A stretch of 64,000 nt of DNA from JAIROC01 sp031553535 (GCA_031553535.1 JAVBLM010000042.1:28747-92746); one strand, 5' to 3'. Shown: positions 54,077 through 63,860, counted from the stretch's first letter. Notes: a model not told the origin generated them from the letters alone. Numbers and translations are program-made.

Positions 54077-54428
54077 ATGATAAAAAGCCATAATCTTACT
54101 TTCTGATACATAAGATTATTTATTCCAGTATCTTTCTTCTAAAGGGGTAATTTTGCCATTGGTAGATTTTCATAACATTGTGAAACTATTCCGGCAGCAT
54201 TCAGCATACTTTTGAATGGTTGCGAAACCATTCCCAACACTCCGGGCATAATCCTGTGAGTGTTTCCCATTATTATTTTTGTTTTTACTATAGTTCAACC
54301 CGCTGCGGAGTTCTTGTTTCTATACAGAGCATATCTTATGAGTAAGCAATACCATACCCAAAACTTTGGTGTACTTTCGCACTTAAGCAATACCCGGTTA
54401 TACTTTTGCTTATAGAAGCAAGAAGAAC

Positions 54429-54461
54429 AAAAAAAGACAGGATTCTTTATCCCTGCCTTTT
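54429..54461 (-). terminator. Rho-independent terminator of the htpX operon
   Basis: On the minus strand AGGCAGGGAT pairs with ATCCTGTCT (one bulge and a wobble), followed by seven T. Located 28 nt past the htpX stop. The gap 54080-54425 shows another short hairpin (GAATGGTT/AACCATTC near 54214) but no gene. Confidence 0.75.
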
Positions 54462-54488
54462 ATGTTTATGAAAAGTAATTGTTATTTC

Positions 54489-55472
54489 TTATTTTAATAA
54501 ATCGTCTTTTCCGGTCACCTGTTCGTATGCGGCGCGGTAGCTTTCATAATCCGTACCCATAGACATTGCCCGTAATATATCTATCCGTTTCTGGATAGGG
54601 GGGTGGGTCGAAAAGAGGGATTCTTTTTCCTTCTTTGATTTGGGCTTGTTAATACACATAGCTGCAGCCATATGGCCCGGATCGAATTTTTCGCTATCCC
54701 CGGATATTTTTACAAGAGCATTGGCAAGGCTATCCGGGTCGCGTGTAAAATTCACCGCCATTGTATCTGCCAAATATTCGCGTTTCCGGGATAAGGAAAA
54801 ATAAAACAGTTGTGCAAACAAAGGGGCTAAAATCGCAAGCAAGATTACCGCAACAATAATCACCAATTGGATAACACCATTGCCTTCTTTGCTATTGCTG
54901 CTACTTCTTCTTCCGCCTCCCCAGATGAATGAGCGCATCAACAGGTCGGAGATGATTACAATGGAGCATAGCATCACACTGGCAAAGGTCATATACATAA
55001 CATCCCGGTTGTATATATGGGACATTTCATGTGCCATTACGGCTTGCATTTCCTGGCGGGTCAGCTTTTCGCGTAACCCACGGGTAATGGCAACAATACT
55101 TTTCTCCGGTTTTGTGCCTGCTGCAAATGCGTTCAGGGCAGGGGTATCTATAACATATATTTTAGGCATGGGTAAACCCGATGCTTGGGACAGCTCTTCA
55201 ATAACATTATGCAAGACAGGATCTTCGTACGGAGTAATTGCTTGTACATTCATTCCCCGCAAAACCACTTGCGCCCCGTTTGTCATGGCTACAACAGATT
55301 GTATCGCCCATATAATGGTAGCTATGATTATTCCGGTTATGATTCCCTTGCCCGATAGAGGATCGGGATCAAACAATGCACCGATCAATCCGCCCAGAAC
55401 AAGTAATAACAACCCCATTCCAAAAAAAACAAGCCATGATTTGCGCTTGTTTTTTGATATTAATTCGTACAT
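54489..55472 (-). CDS. htpX: HtpX-like M48 membrane metalloprotease
   Basis: 327 residues. Two N-terminal membrane helices, the zinc motif HEMSH at 148-152 with third ligand Glu231 (EYLADTMAV), and two more hydrophobic helices between them. HtpX degrades damaged inner-membrane proteins alongside FtsH. It follows lemA by 18 nt on the same strand, the usual lemA-htpX pairing. A Ser/Gly/Arg-rich loop at 185-198 lies between helices. Confidence 0.93.
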   Translation of the reverse strand: MYELISKNKRKSWLVFFGMGLLLLVLGGLIGALFDPDPLSGKGIITGIIIATIIWAIQSVVAMTNGAQVVLRGMNVQAITPYEDPVLHNVIEELSQASGLPMPKIYVIDTPALNAFAAGTKPEKSIVAITRGLREKLTRQEMQAVMAHEMSHIYNRDVMYMTFASVMLCSIVIISDLLMRSFIWGGGRRSSSNSKEGNGVIQLVIIVAVILLAILAPLFAQLFYFSLSRKREYLADTMAVNFTRDPDSLANALVKISGDSEKFDPGHMAAAMCINKPKSKKEKESLFSTHPPIQKRIDILRAMSMGTDYESYRAAYEQVTGKDDLLK

Positions 55473-55490
55473 GATAGATTCTTAATTAGC

Positions 55491-56045
55491 TTAGAACGAT
55501 ACTTTAGGAGCCTGACGAGCTTCAGGAGTTGACATTTCAAACAAATCACGATGTGTAAAATGGAACATCCCTGCAATTATGCTGTTGGGAAACACCTGGA
55601 TTTTGTTGTTAAAAGTTGTCACCACCTGATTGTATAACTGGCGTGCAAATGAAATCTTGTTTTCCGTCGTAGAAAGTTCTTCTTGCAGATGTAAAAAGTT
55701 TGTATTGGCTTTTAGTTCAGGATAAGCTTCCAGTTGAACCCGTAATCCGGACAATGCCGAGCTAAGCAGGTTATTGGCTTCTGCCTTTTGAGCAACGGTT
55801 TGCGCTTCCATTGCTTGGGAACGGTATTGAGTAACTTTTGTCAATGTTTCCTGTTCATGTTTGGCATATCCTTTCACCGTTTCCACTAAATTGGGGATCA
55901 GCGCGTACCTGCGTTCCAATTGAACATCTATATTATGCCATTCCTTATCCACATTGTTACGCATTTTGATCATGCCGTTGTATAATCCAATTGCCCAAAG
56001 GAGCAAGAGAACAACTATTCCGATAATAATTAATAATACTGTCAT
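55491..56045 (-). CDS. LemA family protein
   Basis: 184 residues. One N-terminal membrane helix (1-20), then a long antiparallel helical body with the LemA signature: RNNVDKEWHNIDVQLERRYALIPNLVETVKGYAKHE. The C-terminal PNSIIAGMFHF and REDFE-like segment fit the family. LemA proteins are exposed on the outer face and often accompany HtpX-type proteases, as here. Role not well defined. Confidence 0.95.
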   Translation of the reverse strand: MTVLLIIIGIVVLLLLWAIGLYNGMIKMRNNVDKEWHNIDVQLERRYALIPNLVETVKGYAKHEQETLTKVTQYRSQAMEAQTVAQKAEANNLLSSALSGLRVQLEAYPELKANTNFLHLQEELSTTENKISFARQLYNQVVTTFNNKIQVFPNSIIAGMFHFTHRDLFEMSTPEARQAPKVSF

Positions 56046-56062
56046 TTTGTAATTTCTTTGAT

Positions 56063-56839
56063 TTATTTTTCTATAAAATTCTTTAACTCACTGGTATCAA
56101 AAACTGGGCCATCGGTACATACACACCGGTTTCCTTGAGTTGTTTCCGTTACACAACACAAGCAGGCGCCTATTCCACAAGCCATTGTGTTCTCCAGGGA
56201 TACTTCACAGGGGATATTCGCCCGGTCTGCCAATTTGGCAATAGCTTTCATCATCACTTCCGGACCGCAGGTATATATCCGGTCAAAATTTCCGATATTC
56301 TTCCAGATGCTGTGTTCGGTTATCAGTCCGCGTTCACCAACGGAGCCATCGTTGGTAATGCGATAGACTTCACCGTATGCATTAAACTCATTTGTCCAGG
56401 ACAGGGCTTCTGCGGTTTGTCCCCCTATTAAGATAGTGGGGTAAATGTTGTTGTGGGAAAGCACTTTGGCCAGATATAATAAAGGAGCAATTCCGCAACC
56501 GCCACCAACTAACAACGGTTTTCTTACATTTTCCGTTGTAAATGAATTTCCTAACGGGTATAATATATTGAGCTTATCTCCTTTTTTCAATGTACTTAAT
56601 GTCTGGGTGCCGTCCCCAACCTTACGAATGTAGAAACGAAGTTCGCGTGTTGTATAGTTGACATCACAGATGGAAATAGGTCGACGCAGGAATGTTTTTT
56701 GCGTATTGGGAACCAATATATTGACGAATTGACCGGGAAGAATAGCTTCCAGATCTTTATCTAACTCAACCAACAATTCAAAATCATTAAAAGATAATGG
56801 CCTTATTTCCTTGACCGTGAAATCACAGATATGCTTCAT
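56063..56839 (-). CDS. pyrK: PyrK, dihydroorotate dehydrogenase electron-transfer subunit
   Basis: 258 residues. The FAD site motif RRPISICD is at 52-59, the NAD-binding GGGCGIAPL at 112-120, and the 2Fe-2S ligands are Cys221, Cys226, Cys229 and Cys241. PyrK passes electrons from dihydroorotate oxidation by PyrD to NAD in pyrimidine synthesis. In many genomes pyrD (pyrDB) follows directly; here lemA follows, 17 nt away, so the catalytic subunit is elsewhere. Length fits. Confidence 0.93.
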   Translation of the reverse strand: MKHICDFTVKEIRPLSFNDFELLVELDKDLEAILPGQFVNILVPNTQKTFLRRPISICDVNYTTRELRFYIRKVGDGTQTLSTLKKGDKLNILYPLGNSFTTENVRKPLLVGGGCGIAPLLYLAKVLSHNNIYPTILIGGQTAEALSWTNEFNAYGEVYRITNDGSVGERGLITEHSIWKNIGNFDRIYTCGPEVMMKAIAKLADRANIPCEVSLENTMACGIGACLCCVTETTQGNRCVCTDGPVFDTSELKNFIEK

Positions 56840-56885
56840 TTTCCATCTTGTTTTATCTGGTTTTATAAACGGATATTTACTGTTT

Positions 56886-57377
56886 TTATTTTCTGTCTTC
56901 GTGAAAAACCTCCATGTTTCCAGGCCGTTTGTTTTCGATATCGAACCGAAGGAATGTTATTGCCTTGTGAAAGCCATAATTTCCTGCAGCTCCCGGATTA
57001 ATATGCAATAGTTTATGTTTTTTGTCGTACATTACTTTGAGTATATGGGAATGGCCGCAAACAAAAATATCAGGATTATATTGTTCGATTAACTCTTTAC
57101 TGTATGGATTATACCTGGGCGGATATCCTCCGATGTGTATCATTAAGATATGTAAACCTCTGGCTTCGAAAAGTACGTGTTCTTCTAGTTTTGAACGAAT
57201 ATCAGTCCCATCAATGTTTCCGTATACTGCCCTTAGCGGTTTAAATTTTTCTAATTTATTTAATGTTTCAACATTCCCGATATCTCCCGCGTGCCAAATC
57301 TCATCGCAAGGTTTGAAAAAGTTGAATATTTGTGGGTGCAAGACGGCATGTGTATCGGACAGAACTCCTATTTTCAT
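56886..57377 (-). CDS. YfcE/MJ0936-type metallophosphoesterase
   Basis: 163 residues. All calcineurin-like motifs are present: LSDTHAVLH (Asp8, His10), HAGDIGN (Asp32), YGNIDG (Asn54), MIHIGG and CGHSHI. The cytosolic two-metal fold hydrolyses phosphodiesters; the substrate is unknown. First gene of the phosphoesterase-pyrK-lemA-htpX run (46-nt gap to pyrK). No clear promoter box was seen upstream. Confidence 0.93.
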   Translation of the reverse strand: MKIGVLSDTHAVLHPQIFNFFKPCDEIWHAGDIGNVETLNKLEKFKPLRAVYGNIDGTDIRSKLEEHVLFEARGLHILMIHIGGYPPRYNPYSKELIEQYNPDIFVCGHSHILKVMYDKKHKLLHINPGAAGNYGFHKAITFLRFDIENKRPGNMEVFHEDRK

Positions 57378-57487
57378 AATTAGTAATATAGAATTAGTAT
57401 CTATATTAACGGAGAAAACGAGTTTATTGGTCTGTCTTTGGCGAAATTATTTTTGCTTTTAAACAAGGAGAATATTCAATTTGTTTT

Positions 57488-58198
57488 TTAATTCAGTATA
57501 ACTCCCACCTTTAAAGTGAATGAAAAACCGAATTTCACTACTTGCTTGGATTGAGTTGAAGGCGGATAAAAGTAAGTTTGTCCGTCTTTCGATTCCTGAA
57601 CAAATGACAATACATTACCTCCCAGATCAATCATGAATCGTTTGATTTGAAATTTGTATCCGGCTCCGGCTCCGATATCCAACACATGAATCTTGGCAAA
57701 TCCCCTGTAGTGGGCACCAAGGGATAAATAAAAATTCGTATCCCAGATGCGTGCAATGGGATAAAATCGTATGCCCGCCCAAAAAGAATATCCCCAATGA
57801 TGATTGTCAAACCGGATAGGATCTTGTTTATCCACTCCTTTGTAGAACAGATAATGAAGGTTGACATAATAAGGTAAAATAATTCCGGCGCCTATTTCCG
57901 TGGCAAAAAGAGAATTGAATCTATATTCCCATAAAAAAGGTAATTCACCTCTTATGAGGGAAACAAGATCGATACTTAATGTGTTTTTGCCTCTAATATC
58001 TTCGATGTCTTGTTTTATTTCTTCTGTGTCTGAAGGAATATTTACTGATAGAAACGTTGGTTCTGCTTCGAATATGGATTTACCTGGGAAAAGAGCGAAT
58101 GGTTCATCAATAATATGTTCTTGCTGCAAAAGTGTTTGGGCAGTTGAATTATTCATAAATACTATGAAAAATAAAAACAAATATCGATAGTTTTTCAT
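57488..58198 (-). CDS. Secreted, predicted outer-membrane beta-barrel protein
   Basis: 236 residues. Signal peptide (NNSTAQ). After a loop of about 60 residues, alternating strands run to the end, with YFYPPSTQSKQVVKFGFSFTLKVGVIL terminating in a hydrophobic strand, typical of outer-membrane barrels. YYVNLHYLFYKG and WGYSFWAGIRFYPIARIW are further strands. No named family recognised. Confidence 0.72.
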   Translation of the reverse strand: MKNYRYLFLFFIVFMNNSTAQTLLQQEHIIDEPFALFPGKSIFEAEPTFLSVNIPSDTEEIKQDIEDIRGKNTLSIDLVSLIRGELPFLWEYRFNSLFATEIGAGIILPYYVNLHYLFYKGVDKQDPIRFDNHHWGYSFWAGIRFYPIARIWDTNFYLSLGAHYRGFAKIHVLDIGAGAGYKFQIKRFMIDLGGNVLSFVQESKDGQTYFYPPSTQSKQVVKFGFSFTLKVGVILN

Positions 58199-58229
58199 AA
58201 ATGGAATATTCCTGTTCCTTTCTTATTTA

Positions 58230-58350
58230 TTAATAGAAGTTATAATTTAGTTGTTGATTTGATTACTTGCTTTCTTCCTTTTACCTATTTTATCCGTTTT
58301 ATCCTTTCTGTTTGTTGCCTGTTGCCATTGATAACCTGTAACTTCTGTTG
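58230..58350. repeat. Related copy of the 7370-7572 MITE-like element
   Basis: Shares GTTGTTGATTTG, TTTTATCCTTTCTGTTTGTT and terminal AGAAGTTATAA/GTAACTTCTG ends with 7370-7572. The remaining 58350-58933 holds decayed intergenic sequence (including CTGCGAGGTCTGCGGGAAA, a motif also weakly visible near 28420 and 53705) and no gene. Confidence 0.5.
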
Positions 58351-58933
58351 TTAATTAAAAAATGGGTACTGTTGCGAACATTAGTTATTAAGTTTTATAT
58401 CCTGATTAAGAACTCATGACATAAAACAGGCCAACATGGCAATAAGTTCAACGTATTTTTATCTAAAATATAATTCCATATAAAAAATTATATAGTTGTT
58501 ATCTCAAATCCAAATAGATAAATCGGGTTTTGTGACTATTCTATAATCAACAATGGCTTGTCCGAAAACCCGGGCAATGAATTGTACGTTGTCCTCTCAT
58601 GAAATAAGTTGACAAGAAAAGTGTTTAAAACTTTTCAAAATATAGGAAAATAAATGGACAAAGGACATTGTACTTTCAGTAGTCAATTCAAGAAAAAATA
58701 TGCGGAACCGTAAGCCCGGTGAAGCCAAATCTGCGAGGTCTGCGGGAAAAATAAAACCGTAACAAGCAGAAAGGGTAAAGCCTATAAACGATTCAATTAC
58801 GAATTACGAGTATAAATTATAAATTACGGGCAGTAGCCAAGTACAAATGGCGAAGCCCTCAACGGAGTTAATTATGAATAGAAGAAGAAAGCAACAAGGA
58901 ATACAAATTAAGAGAAATTATGCAAGTTCATTA

Positions 58934-59914
58934 TTATAATTCCTTAATATCTTCCAGAATTTTATCCCACTTTTTATTAGTGAATTTAGGACCTATTTCT
59001 TCCACTATTTGAGAAGCGAGATAAGAACCTATTTCTCCACAACGTTGCATATCATATTTATTCACATAGCCATACAGGAATCCGGATGCATATAGATCTC
59101 CTGCTCCCGTAGTGTCAATGCAATTAGTAGGAAAGGCCTTTATATTTTCTTTTTTTCCATCTCCCATAATCAAAGAACCTTTTGCCCCGACCTTAACAAC
59201 CGCTATTTTTGTTTTGTCTGCCAGATAAGACAAGGAATCATCAATAGACATTTTAGAAAAAGTGGTCGCTTCTTCTTCGTTAGCAAATACAATATCTACG
59301 TGATCTTCAATAATTGTATGTAAAAAGTCTATATTCTCTTCTACGATATTATAACTTGCCAAATCCAACGAAACTTCCAAGCCGTGTTTCTTGGCAGTTA
59401 TAATGGCTTTGTGTATAAGATCATGGTTTTGTAACAGGTAACCTTCAATATGGAATATATCATATCCTTTGAAAATATCTTCGGAAATGTCATGTATATT
59501 CAATTCCGAGGCAACACCCAAATATGTAGCCATTGTTCTTTCTCCATCGGGAGAAATCAATGCCGTACAGAACCCGGACATTTTATCGTTTTTATCTACT
59601 ATTAAGAGTGGATGTACGTTATGATTAACCAGGTCTGATGAAAAAGCAGTACCGTATTCGTCGTCGCTTACCTTCCCAACAAAAGCAGTTTGAACCCCTA
59701 AGCGAGACAATGCAAAAATAGTATTTGCAGCGGACCCTCCGGAAGCAAAAGTGCGATTAAGGTTTTGGGTCGCATTTGCCAGCTTTGAAGCAGAATAGGC
59801 ATCAACTAATTGCATGCTTCCTTTTGGCAGGTTTTGTTTTTTTAAAAAATCATCATTATCAATGCGTATTAGAATATCAACTAACGCATTTCCCATTCCT
59901 AATATTCTTTTCAT
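58934..59914 (-). CDS. PfkB-family sugar/adenosine kinase
   Basis: 326 residues from the ATG at 59914 (MKRILGMGNALVDI); a 12-codon upstream extension reaches into the tRNA terminator and is rejected. GGSAANTIFALSRLG, KVSDDEYG and the catalytic DTTGAGDLYASG match ribokinase-like enzymes, closest to adenosine kinase in general layout. It phosphorylates a nucleoside or sugar with ATP; the substrate is not readable. Cytosolic. Confidence 0.9.
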   Translation of the reverse strand: MKRILGMGNALVDILIRIDNDDFLKKQNLPKGSMQLVDAYSASKLANATQNLNRTFASGGSAANTIFALSRLGVQTAFVGKVSDDEYGTAFSSDLVNHNVHPLLIVDKNDKMSGFCTALISPDGERTMATYLGVASELNIHDISEDIFKGYDIFHIEGYLLQNHDLIHKAIITAKKHGLEVSLDLASYNIVEENIDFLHTIIEDHVDIVFANEEEATTFSKMSIDDSLSYLADKTKIAVVKVGAKGSLIMGDGKKENIKAFPTNCIDTTGAGDLYASGFLYGYVNKYDMQRCGEIGSYLASQIVEEIGPKFTNKKWDKILEDIKEL

Positions 59915-59938
59915 CTTGATATATAGATTAATAAAAAC

Positions 59939-59966
59939 AAAAGCCGACATGTTTTGTCGGCTTTTT
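59939..59966 (-). terminator. Terminator between tRNA-Asn and the PfkB gene
   Basis: Read on the minus strand AAAGCCGACA pairs with TGTCGGCTTT across a short loop, followed by TTGTTTTTA. It closes the tRNA transcript 25 nt before the kinase ATG. No promoter box was found in those 25 nt, so the kinase may depend on read-through. Confidence 0.8.
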
Positions 59967-59967
59967 G

Positions 59968-60041
59968 CTCCCCCTGCTGGACTTGAACCAGCGACCCTCT
60001 GATTAACAGTCAGATGCTCTAACCAACTGAGCTAAGGAGGA
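59968..60041 (-). tRNA. tRNA-Asn (anticodon GTT)
   Basis: 74 nt on the minus strand. The acceptor arm TCCTCCT pairs with AGGGGGA (one wobble). D-arm GCTCAGTTGGTTAGAGC, anticodon loop CTGTTAA (GTT), T-arm CTGGTTCAAGTCCAG. Discriminator G. CCA is not encoded, as usual for Bacteroidota. Confidence 0.97.
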
Positions 60042-60075
60042 ATTTAGACAATTCTGTTCTGTTGTTTTGTGGATG

Positions 60076-60083
60076 CAAAAGTA
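60076..60083 (-). promoter_or_regulatory. Promoter -7 element for tRNA-Asn
   Basis: Minus-strand TACTTTTG matches TAnnTTTG, 34 nt upstream of the mature tRNA 5' end. The rest of 60090-60600 shows only a repeated AACCTTCAAATT motif (60420, 60462) and no gene. Confidence 0.65.
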
Positions 60084-60635
60084 GCCTTTTTTTGAATATA
60101 AACAACGTTTTTGTAAAAAAAAGTGGGATTTTTTTTCTTTAATAGAATGTAATTGTTTTTCAGGTTATTCTCATTCCTTGAATGATTGAAGTGTCTCAAA
60201 TGTGATGAAATAGTTGTATGTCTTTTTTGATTTCTTTGTGAATTCGTGTAACCTTGCCGGTGCTTTCTTCTCATTCTTTTATCAATATTCAACGTTTCGA
60301 TGTTCGAGGCTGCACTTCATGGTTCAGGCGCTTTGTATTTCATAATGATGGCAATTAGCCAATGTTTTATTGTTGTTTTCCTCTGTTTCATTATTTTTTA
60401 TCGGATATTTGTCATGATGCAACCTTCAAATTATGTTCAGGGAGCCTTGCTCTAGTATAGTAACCTTCAAATTGCTTTTCTTTTGATAATATAAATTACT
60501 GTGACATGTTAAAATATTAAATTGCTAAATAAAATAATAATTAACTCCTTGTTTCGTTGTTGAAATACAATAAAATATAATAGAAGTAAATAAGCAGAAT
60601 ATGTTTGACCTATTGCATGAATTAAAAAGTAACAA

Positions 60636-62495
60636 GTGAAAAATTATTGTGGAACTCTTGTAAAATTATTTATATTTTGGTTGTTGTTTTTTGCATTTAC
60701 AAGAGGATTATTTTTAATAATCTATAGTAATTTGCTTTCGGGCATTCCTTTGAAAGAAATATTAGCTGTTTTTTTTCATGCACTACGCCTGGATATCGCA
60801 ACTGCATGTTATTTAATGACTATTCCTTTGTTGATTTTTACGATACAGCTCTGTTTTCAGCACAAGGTTATGACCGTTTTATTGCGTATTTTTACAATCA
60901 TTGAATTAACCGTTCTTTCTTTCATTTTCTTTGCTGAAGTAGGGATCTATGGAGAATGGCGTAGTAAATTAAATTATAAAGCGTTGGTTTATTTAAATCA
61001 CCCGGATGAGATATTCAAAACAGCAACATCTTCACAAATTGTTCTTTTTACTTTAGGCACGGTAATACTGGTGGTTGTTTTTTATTACTTATTTAATCGA
61101 TTTGTAATAAAACCTCCTATTGTTCCTCAGAGGAAAGCTTTTATAAAAGCTCCTGTTTCTTTGATTCTTGTCTTTAGTCTTTTTGTTGTAGGCATGCGTG
61201 GTGGAATTGATTCTATCCCTATAACACAAAGTGCCGCTTATTTTTCCCGCCATGAAATGTTGAACGATGCGGCTGTAAATCCTCATTGGAACATTGTGCT
61301 TAATATTATTGATTTCGGATCATTGGAAGAAAATAATCATTTTTCTTTTATGGACAGTCAAAAAGCGGAGGAGATTGTCAAAAACTTGCAAGAGGTACCC
61401 AAAGATACTACAGTTCAACTATTAAATAGAAAAGATATTAATATTGTTATTCTTTTGTTAGAAAGTTGGACCGCAGATGTTGTTGAGCCTTTTAGCGGAA
61501 GTAATGAAATAACACCTTATTTTAATTCGCTAACTCAAGATGGACTTTTTTTTACTCATTTTTATTCAAATGGTCATCGTTCCCAGCAAGCTATTTGTAG
61601 TATTTTAAGTGGCTTTCCCCCCATCCCAAATTATGACATTACAGATAATCACAGCAAATATAAATACCTCCCAAGCATTGCCGATGTGCTTAAACAAGAA
61701 GGGTATCACTCCTCTTTTTATTTTGGAGGAAATCTGGACTATGGTAATATAAGAGCGTTTTTATTACATGAAAATTTTGATGAGATTGTTGAAGAAAGGG
61801 ATATTGATAAAAAGATACCGCGGGGAAAGTTAGGGATTCATGATCAATATATGTTGGATTATCAACTTGACATGCTGGATAAACAGAAAGAGCCTTTTTT
61901 TAGTATTTTATTTACATTGAGTTCTCACAGCCCATACGATCAACCGAAAAATGTTAAAGAATTGGATTGGGATACGGCGGAGGTGAAGTTTTTGAATTCT
62001 GTTAAATATACGGATTACTGGCTCGGGCAGTATTTCGAAAAAGCAAAAAGTAAATCCTGGTATGATAATACATTGTTTATCCTGGTTGCAGATCATGGAC
62101 ACCCCTCCCATCTTAACAGATCGTATTATGAAACTAATTATCATAGAATCCCGATGCTGTGGCTTGGCAATGTACTTAAAGAAGATTTTAAAGGGAAACA
62201 ATGCGATATTATAGGTTCCCATGTTGAGATTCCACAGACATTACTTGCTCAATTGAATTGCAATACGGATTTATTTACATGGGGAAGGAATATGTTTAAC
62301 CCATACAGTAATCAATACGTATATCATGAAATTACAAGAGGTTTTGGCTGGGTGACCCCTCAAGCGAGCTATACTTATTCAGCAGATATAAATGCTGTTC
62401 AATATTATTTTGGAGATAAATCTAAATTAAATATGCTGCTTTTAGATGGGAAAGCATACGCTCAACGACTTTTTGAAACGTATCTTTCATATTAG
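60636..62495 (+). CDS. LTA-synthase-like sulfatase-fold membrane protein
   Basis: 619 residues, GTG start. Five membrane helices (up to about residue 190) precede an extracytoplasmic alkaline-phosphatase-superfamily domain. ILLLESWTAD holds the first metal Glu, HRSQQAICSILSGFPP the nucleophile region (Ser, not the usual Thr), and VADHGHPS the Asp-His metal ligands. Such enzymes transfer phosphoglycerol or phosphoethanolamine groups to lipids or glycans. In Gram-negatives the acceptor is often a membrane glycan. A 12-codon ORF at 60601 overlaps the GTG by 4 nt. Confidence 0.88.
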   Translation: MKNYCGTLVKLFIFWLLFFAFTRGLFLIIYSNLLSGIPLKEILAVFFHALRLDIATACYLMTIPLLIFTIQLCFQHKVMTVLLRIFTIIELTVLSFIFFAEVGIYGEWRSKLNYKALVYLNHPDEIFKTATSSQIVLFTLGTVILVVVFYYLFNRFVIKPPIVPQRKAFIKAPVSLILVFSLFVVGMRGGIDSIPITQSAAYFSRHEMLNDAAVNPHWNIVLNIIDFGSLEENNHFSFMDSQKAEEIVKNLQEVPKDTTVQLLNRKDINIVILLLESWTADVVEPFSGSNEITPYFNSLTQDGLFFTHFYSNGHRSQQAICSILSGFPPIPNYDITDNHSKYKYLPSIADVLKQEGYHSSFYFGGNLDYGNIRAFLLHENFDEIVEERDIDKKIPRGKLGIHDQYMLDYQLDMLDKQKEPFFSILFTLSSHSPYDQPKNVKELDWDTAEVKFLNSVKYTDYWLGQYFEKAKSKSWYDNTLFILVADHGHPSHLNRSYYETNYHRIPMLWLGNVLKEDFKGKQCDIIGSHVEIPQTLLAQLNCNTDLFTWGRNMFNPYSNQYVYHEITRGFGWVTPQASYTYSADINAVQYYFGDKSKLNMLLLDGKAYAQRLFETYLSY

Positions 62496-62709
62496 GTTAG
62501 GAGTTAATAGTGAAAAGTTAAAAGCACACTGAACGAACGAAATCGCTTCATTATGAGGTATGAAGCAATCATATACCTTGTTCTTCTGTATTCCAACTCT
62601 TTGGACTGCTTAATTCTTCACAGTGACGGTTTTGTTTATTCACTATGTCATTGTGAGTGTTTAATGATAAGAAATCAAACAACAGGAAAATGACAGTAAG
62701 CATAGGTTA

Positions 62710-62873
62710 ATAGCGTCATTGCGGACTTGATCCGCAATCCCTCCCCTCTCAAAAGAAAGGGGATGCTGAAACAAGTTCAGCATGATGGTAATATGTTAGT
62801 TAAGAGCGAGGTAGAATCTCTGTCATTAGTAGAACAAAGCAATTGAGCTTGCCAGTTCAACGAAGTCAATCCC
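62710..62873 (+). repeat. Copy of the multi-hairpin dispersed repeat
   Basis: Contains GTCATTGCGGACTTGATCCG, CTCAAAAGAAAGGGGAT and GCTGAAACAAGTTCAGCATG, the same ordered palindromes as at 11842-12105, without the 22-bp inverted ends. It continues into ACTTCTATAACTTCCTGTAA (62881-62900), resembling the ends of the 7370 element. No gene in 62496-62930. Confidence 0.7.
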
Positions 62874-62930
62874 GTCTATAACTTCTATAACTTCCTGTAA
62901 CTTGTGTAACTTCTATTCCAATATTCCAAA

Positions 62931-63674
62931 TTATACTTTTGCATGTTCCAATATCATGATATTGGTAATTAGACCTATAACGGGTTCGTTTGTTTTACCT
63001 GTTCTGGAGACAAATACATCCTGGCATCCATGAACTCCTGCCATTGCATTTTTTGCTTCTAAAAGATTGGCACTGATTGAAATAAAACAGGCGCAATCCA
63101 GCCAGATATTGTTTTCCGATTTTTCTCCATCTTCGATAAATTTGTTCAACGTTATTTCATCTACATTTACTTTTTCAAAAGCTTTACTTGTAATGTATTT
63201 GGTAAACTCACTTCGATGAATAATATATCTTAATGTTTTGTCATTATTAAAAATAGCATAACGATTATACTTCTTAAAGCTATCCATATTCAGAATATCT
63301 TTGATTGTAGTATCTTTACTTTCATCGTAAAACAGCTTGACAATTTCATCAAAGGGAATCATAACATCCAATGCCTTGACAGATGCGATTTTCTCATCTG
63401 AACTTAACGTCTTTATAACTTCCTGATATGATTTTGACGCTGCATCGAAATTCGATTTTCCGAAATAGAAAGCTAAAACAGTTCCGACCCAGGTACCCCA
63501 TATCGGTAATAAGCTTTGTCCGATGAAATCCAAATTCCTTTCGTTTTTACTAATAAAAAGTTGATCTACCAGTAAAAGTATACCGATTATAGATGAACCA
63601 ATTAATATGGAATAGACAACAATCTTTGATATCCCTTCTCGAGCGTCTTGGTTTTTATCCTTTTTATTTTTCAT
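62931..63674 (-). CDS. Membrane-anchored protein of unknown function, possible CBS-like C terminus
   Basis: 247 residues. Two N-terminal hydrophobic helices (about 19-37 and 48-69), then a soluble part of about 170 residues. The C-terminal DVFVSRTGKTNEPVIG and GLITNIMILEH resemble the end of a CBS-type nucleotide-binding module, but the match is weak. Lysine-rich N terminus. The gene is isolated, with repeats on both sides and its own promoter. I do not assign a function; an accessory sensor is possible. Confidence 0.6.
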   Translation of the reverse strand: MKNKKDKNQDAREGISKIVVYSILIGSSIIGILLLVDQLFISKNERNLDFIGQSLLPIWGTWVGTVLAFYFGKSNFDAASKSYQEVIKTLSSDEKIASVKALDVMIPFDEIVKLFYDESKDTTIKDILNMDSFKKYNRYAIFNNDKTLRYIIHRSEFTKYITSKAFEKVNVDEITLNKFIEDGEKSENNIWLDCACFISISANLLEAKNAMAGVHGCQDVFVSRTGKTNEPVIGLITNIMILEHAKV

Positions 63675-63723
63675 GATTGTTTTTGATTAGTCGTTAAAAT
63701 AATCTTATTCTATGATCTGATCA

Positions 63724-63731
63724 CAAAGATA
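63724..63731 (-). promoter_or_regulatory. Promoter -7 element for the 62931-63674 gene
   Basis: Minus-strand TATCTTTG matches TAnnTTTG, about 50 nt before the ATG at 63674. Confidence 0.6.
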
Positions 63732-63860
63732 TATAAAATATGTCTTTATTATCTGATTTATTTCTTTTTCTGAAATTAACTGTAGACAACTTATATTTAC
63801 TATTCTTAGCCACAAAGGGACACAACGTTTTTTTACAAAGGGGGAGAAGATCGTATTATT

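Noticed and set aside
60044..60292. 82-codon minus-strand ORF upstream of the tRNA
   Set aside because: Low-complexity Lys/Arg/Asn composition, and it overlaps the tRNA promoter.
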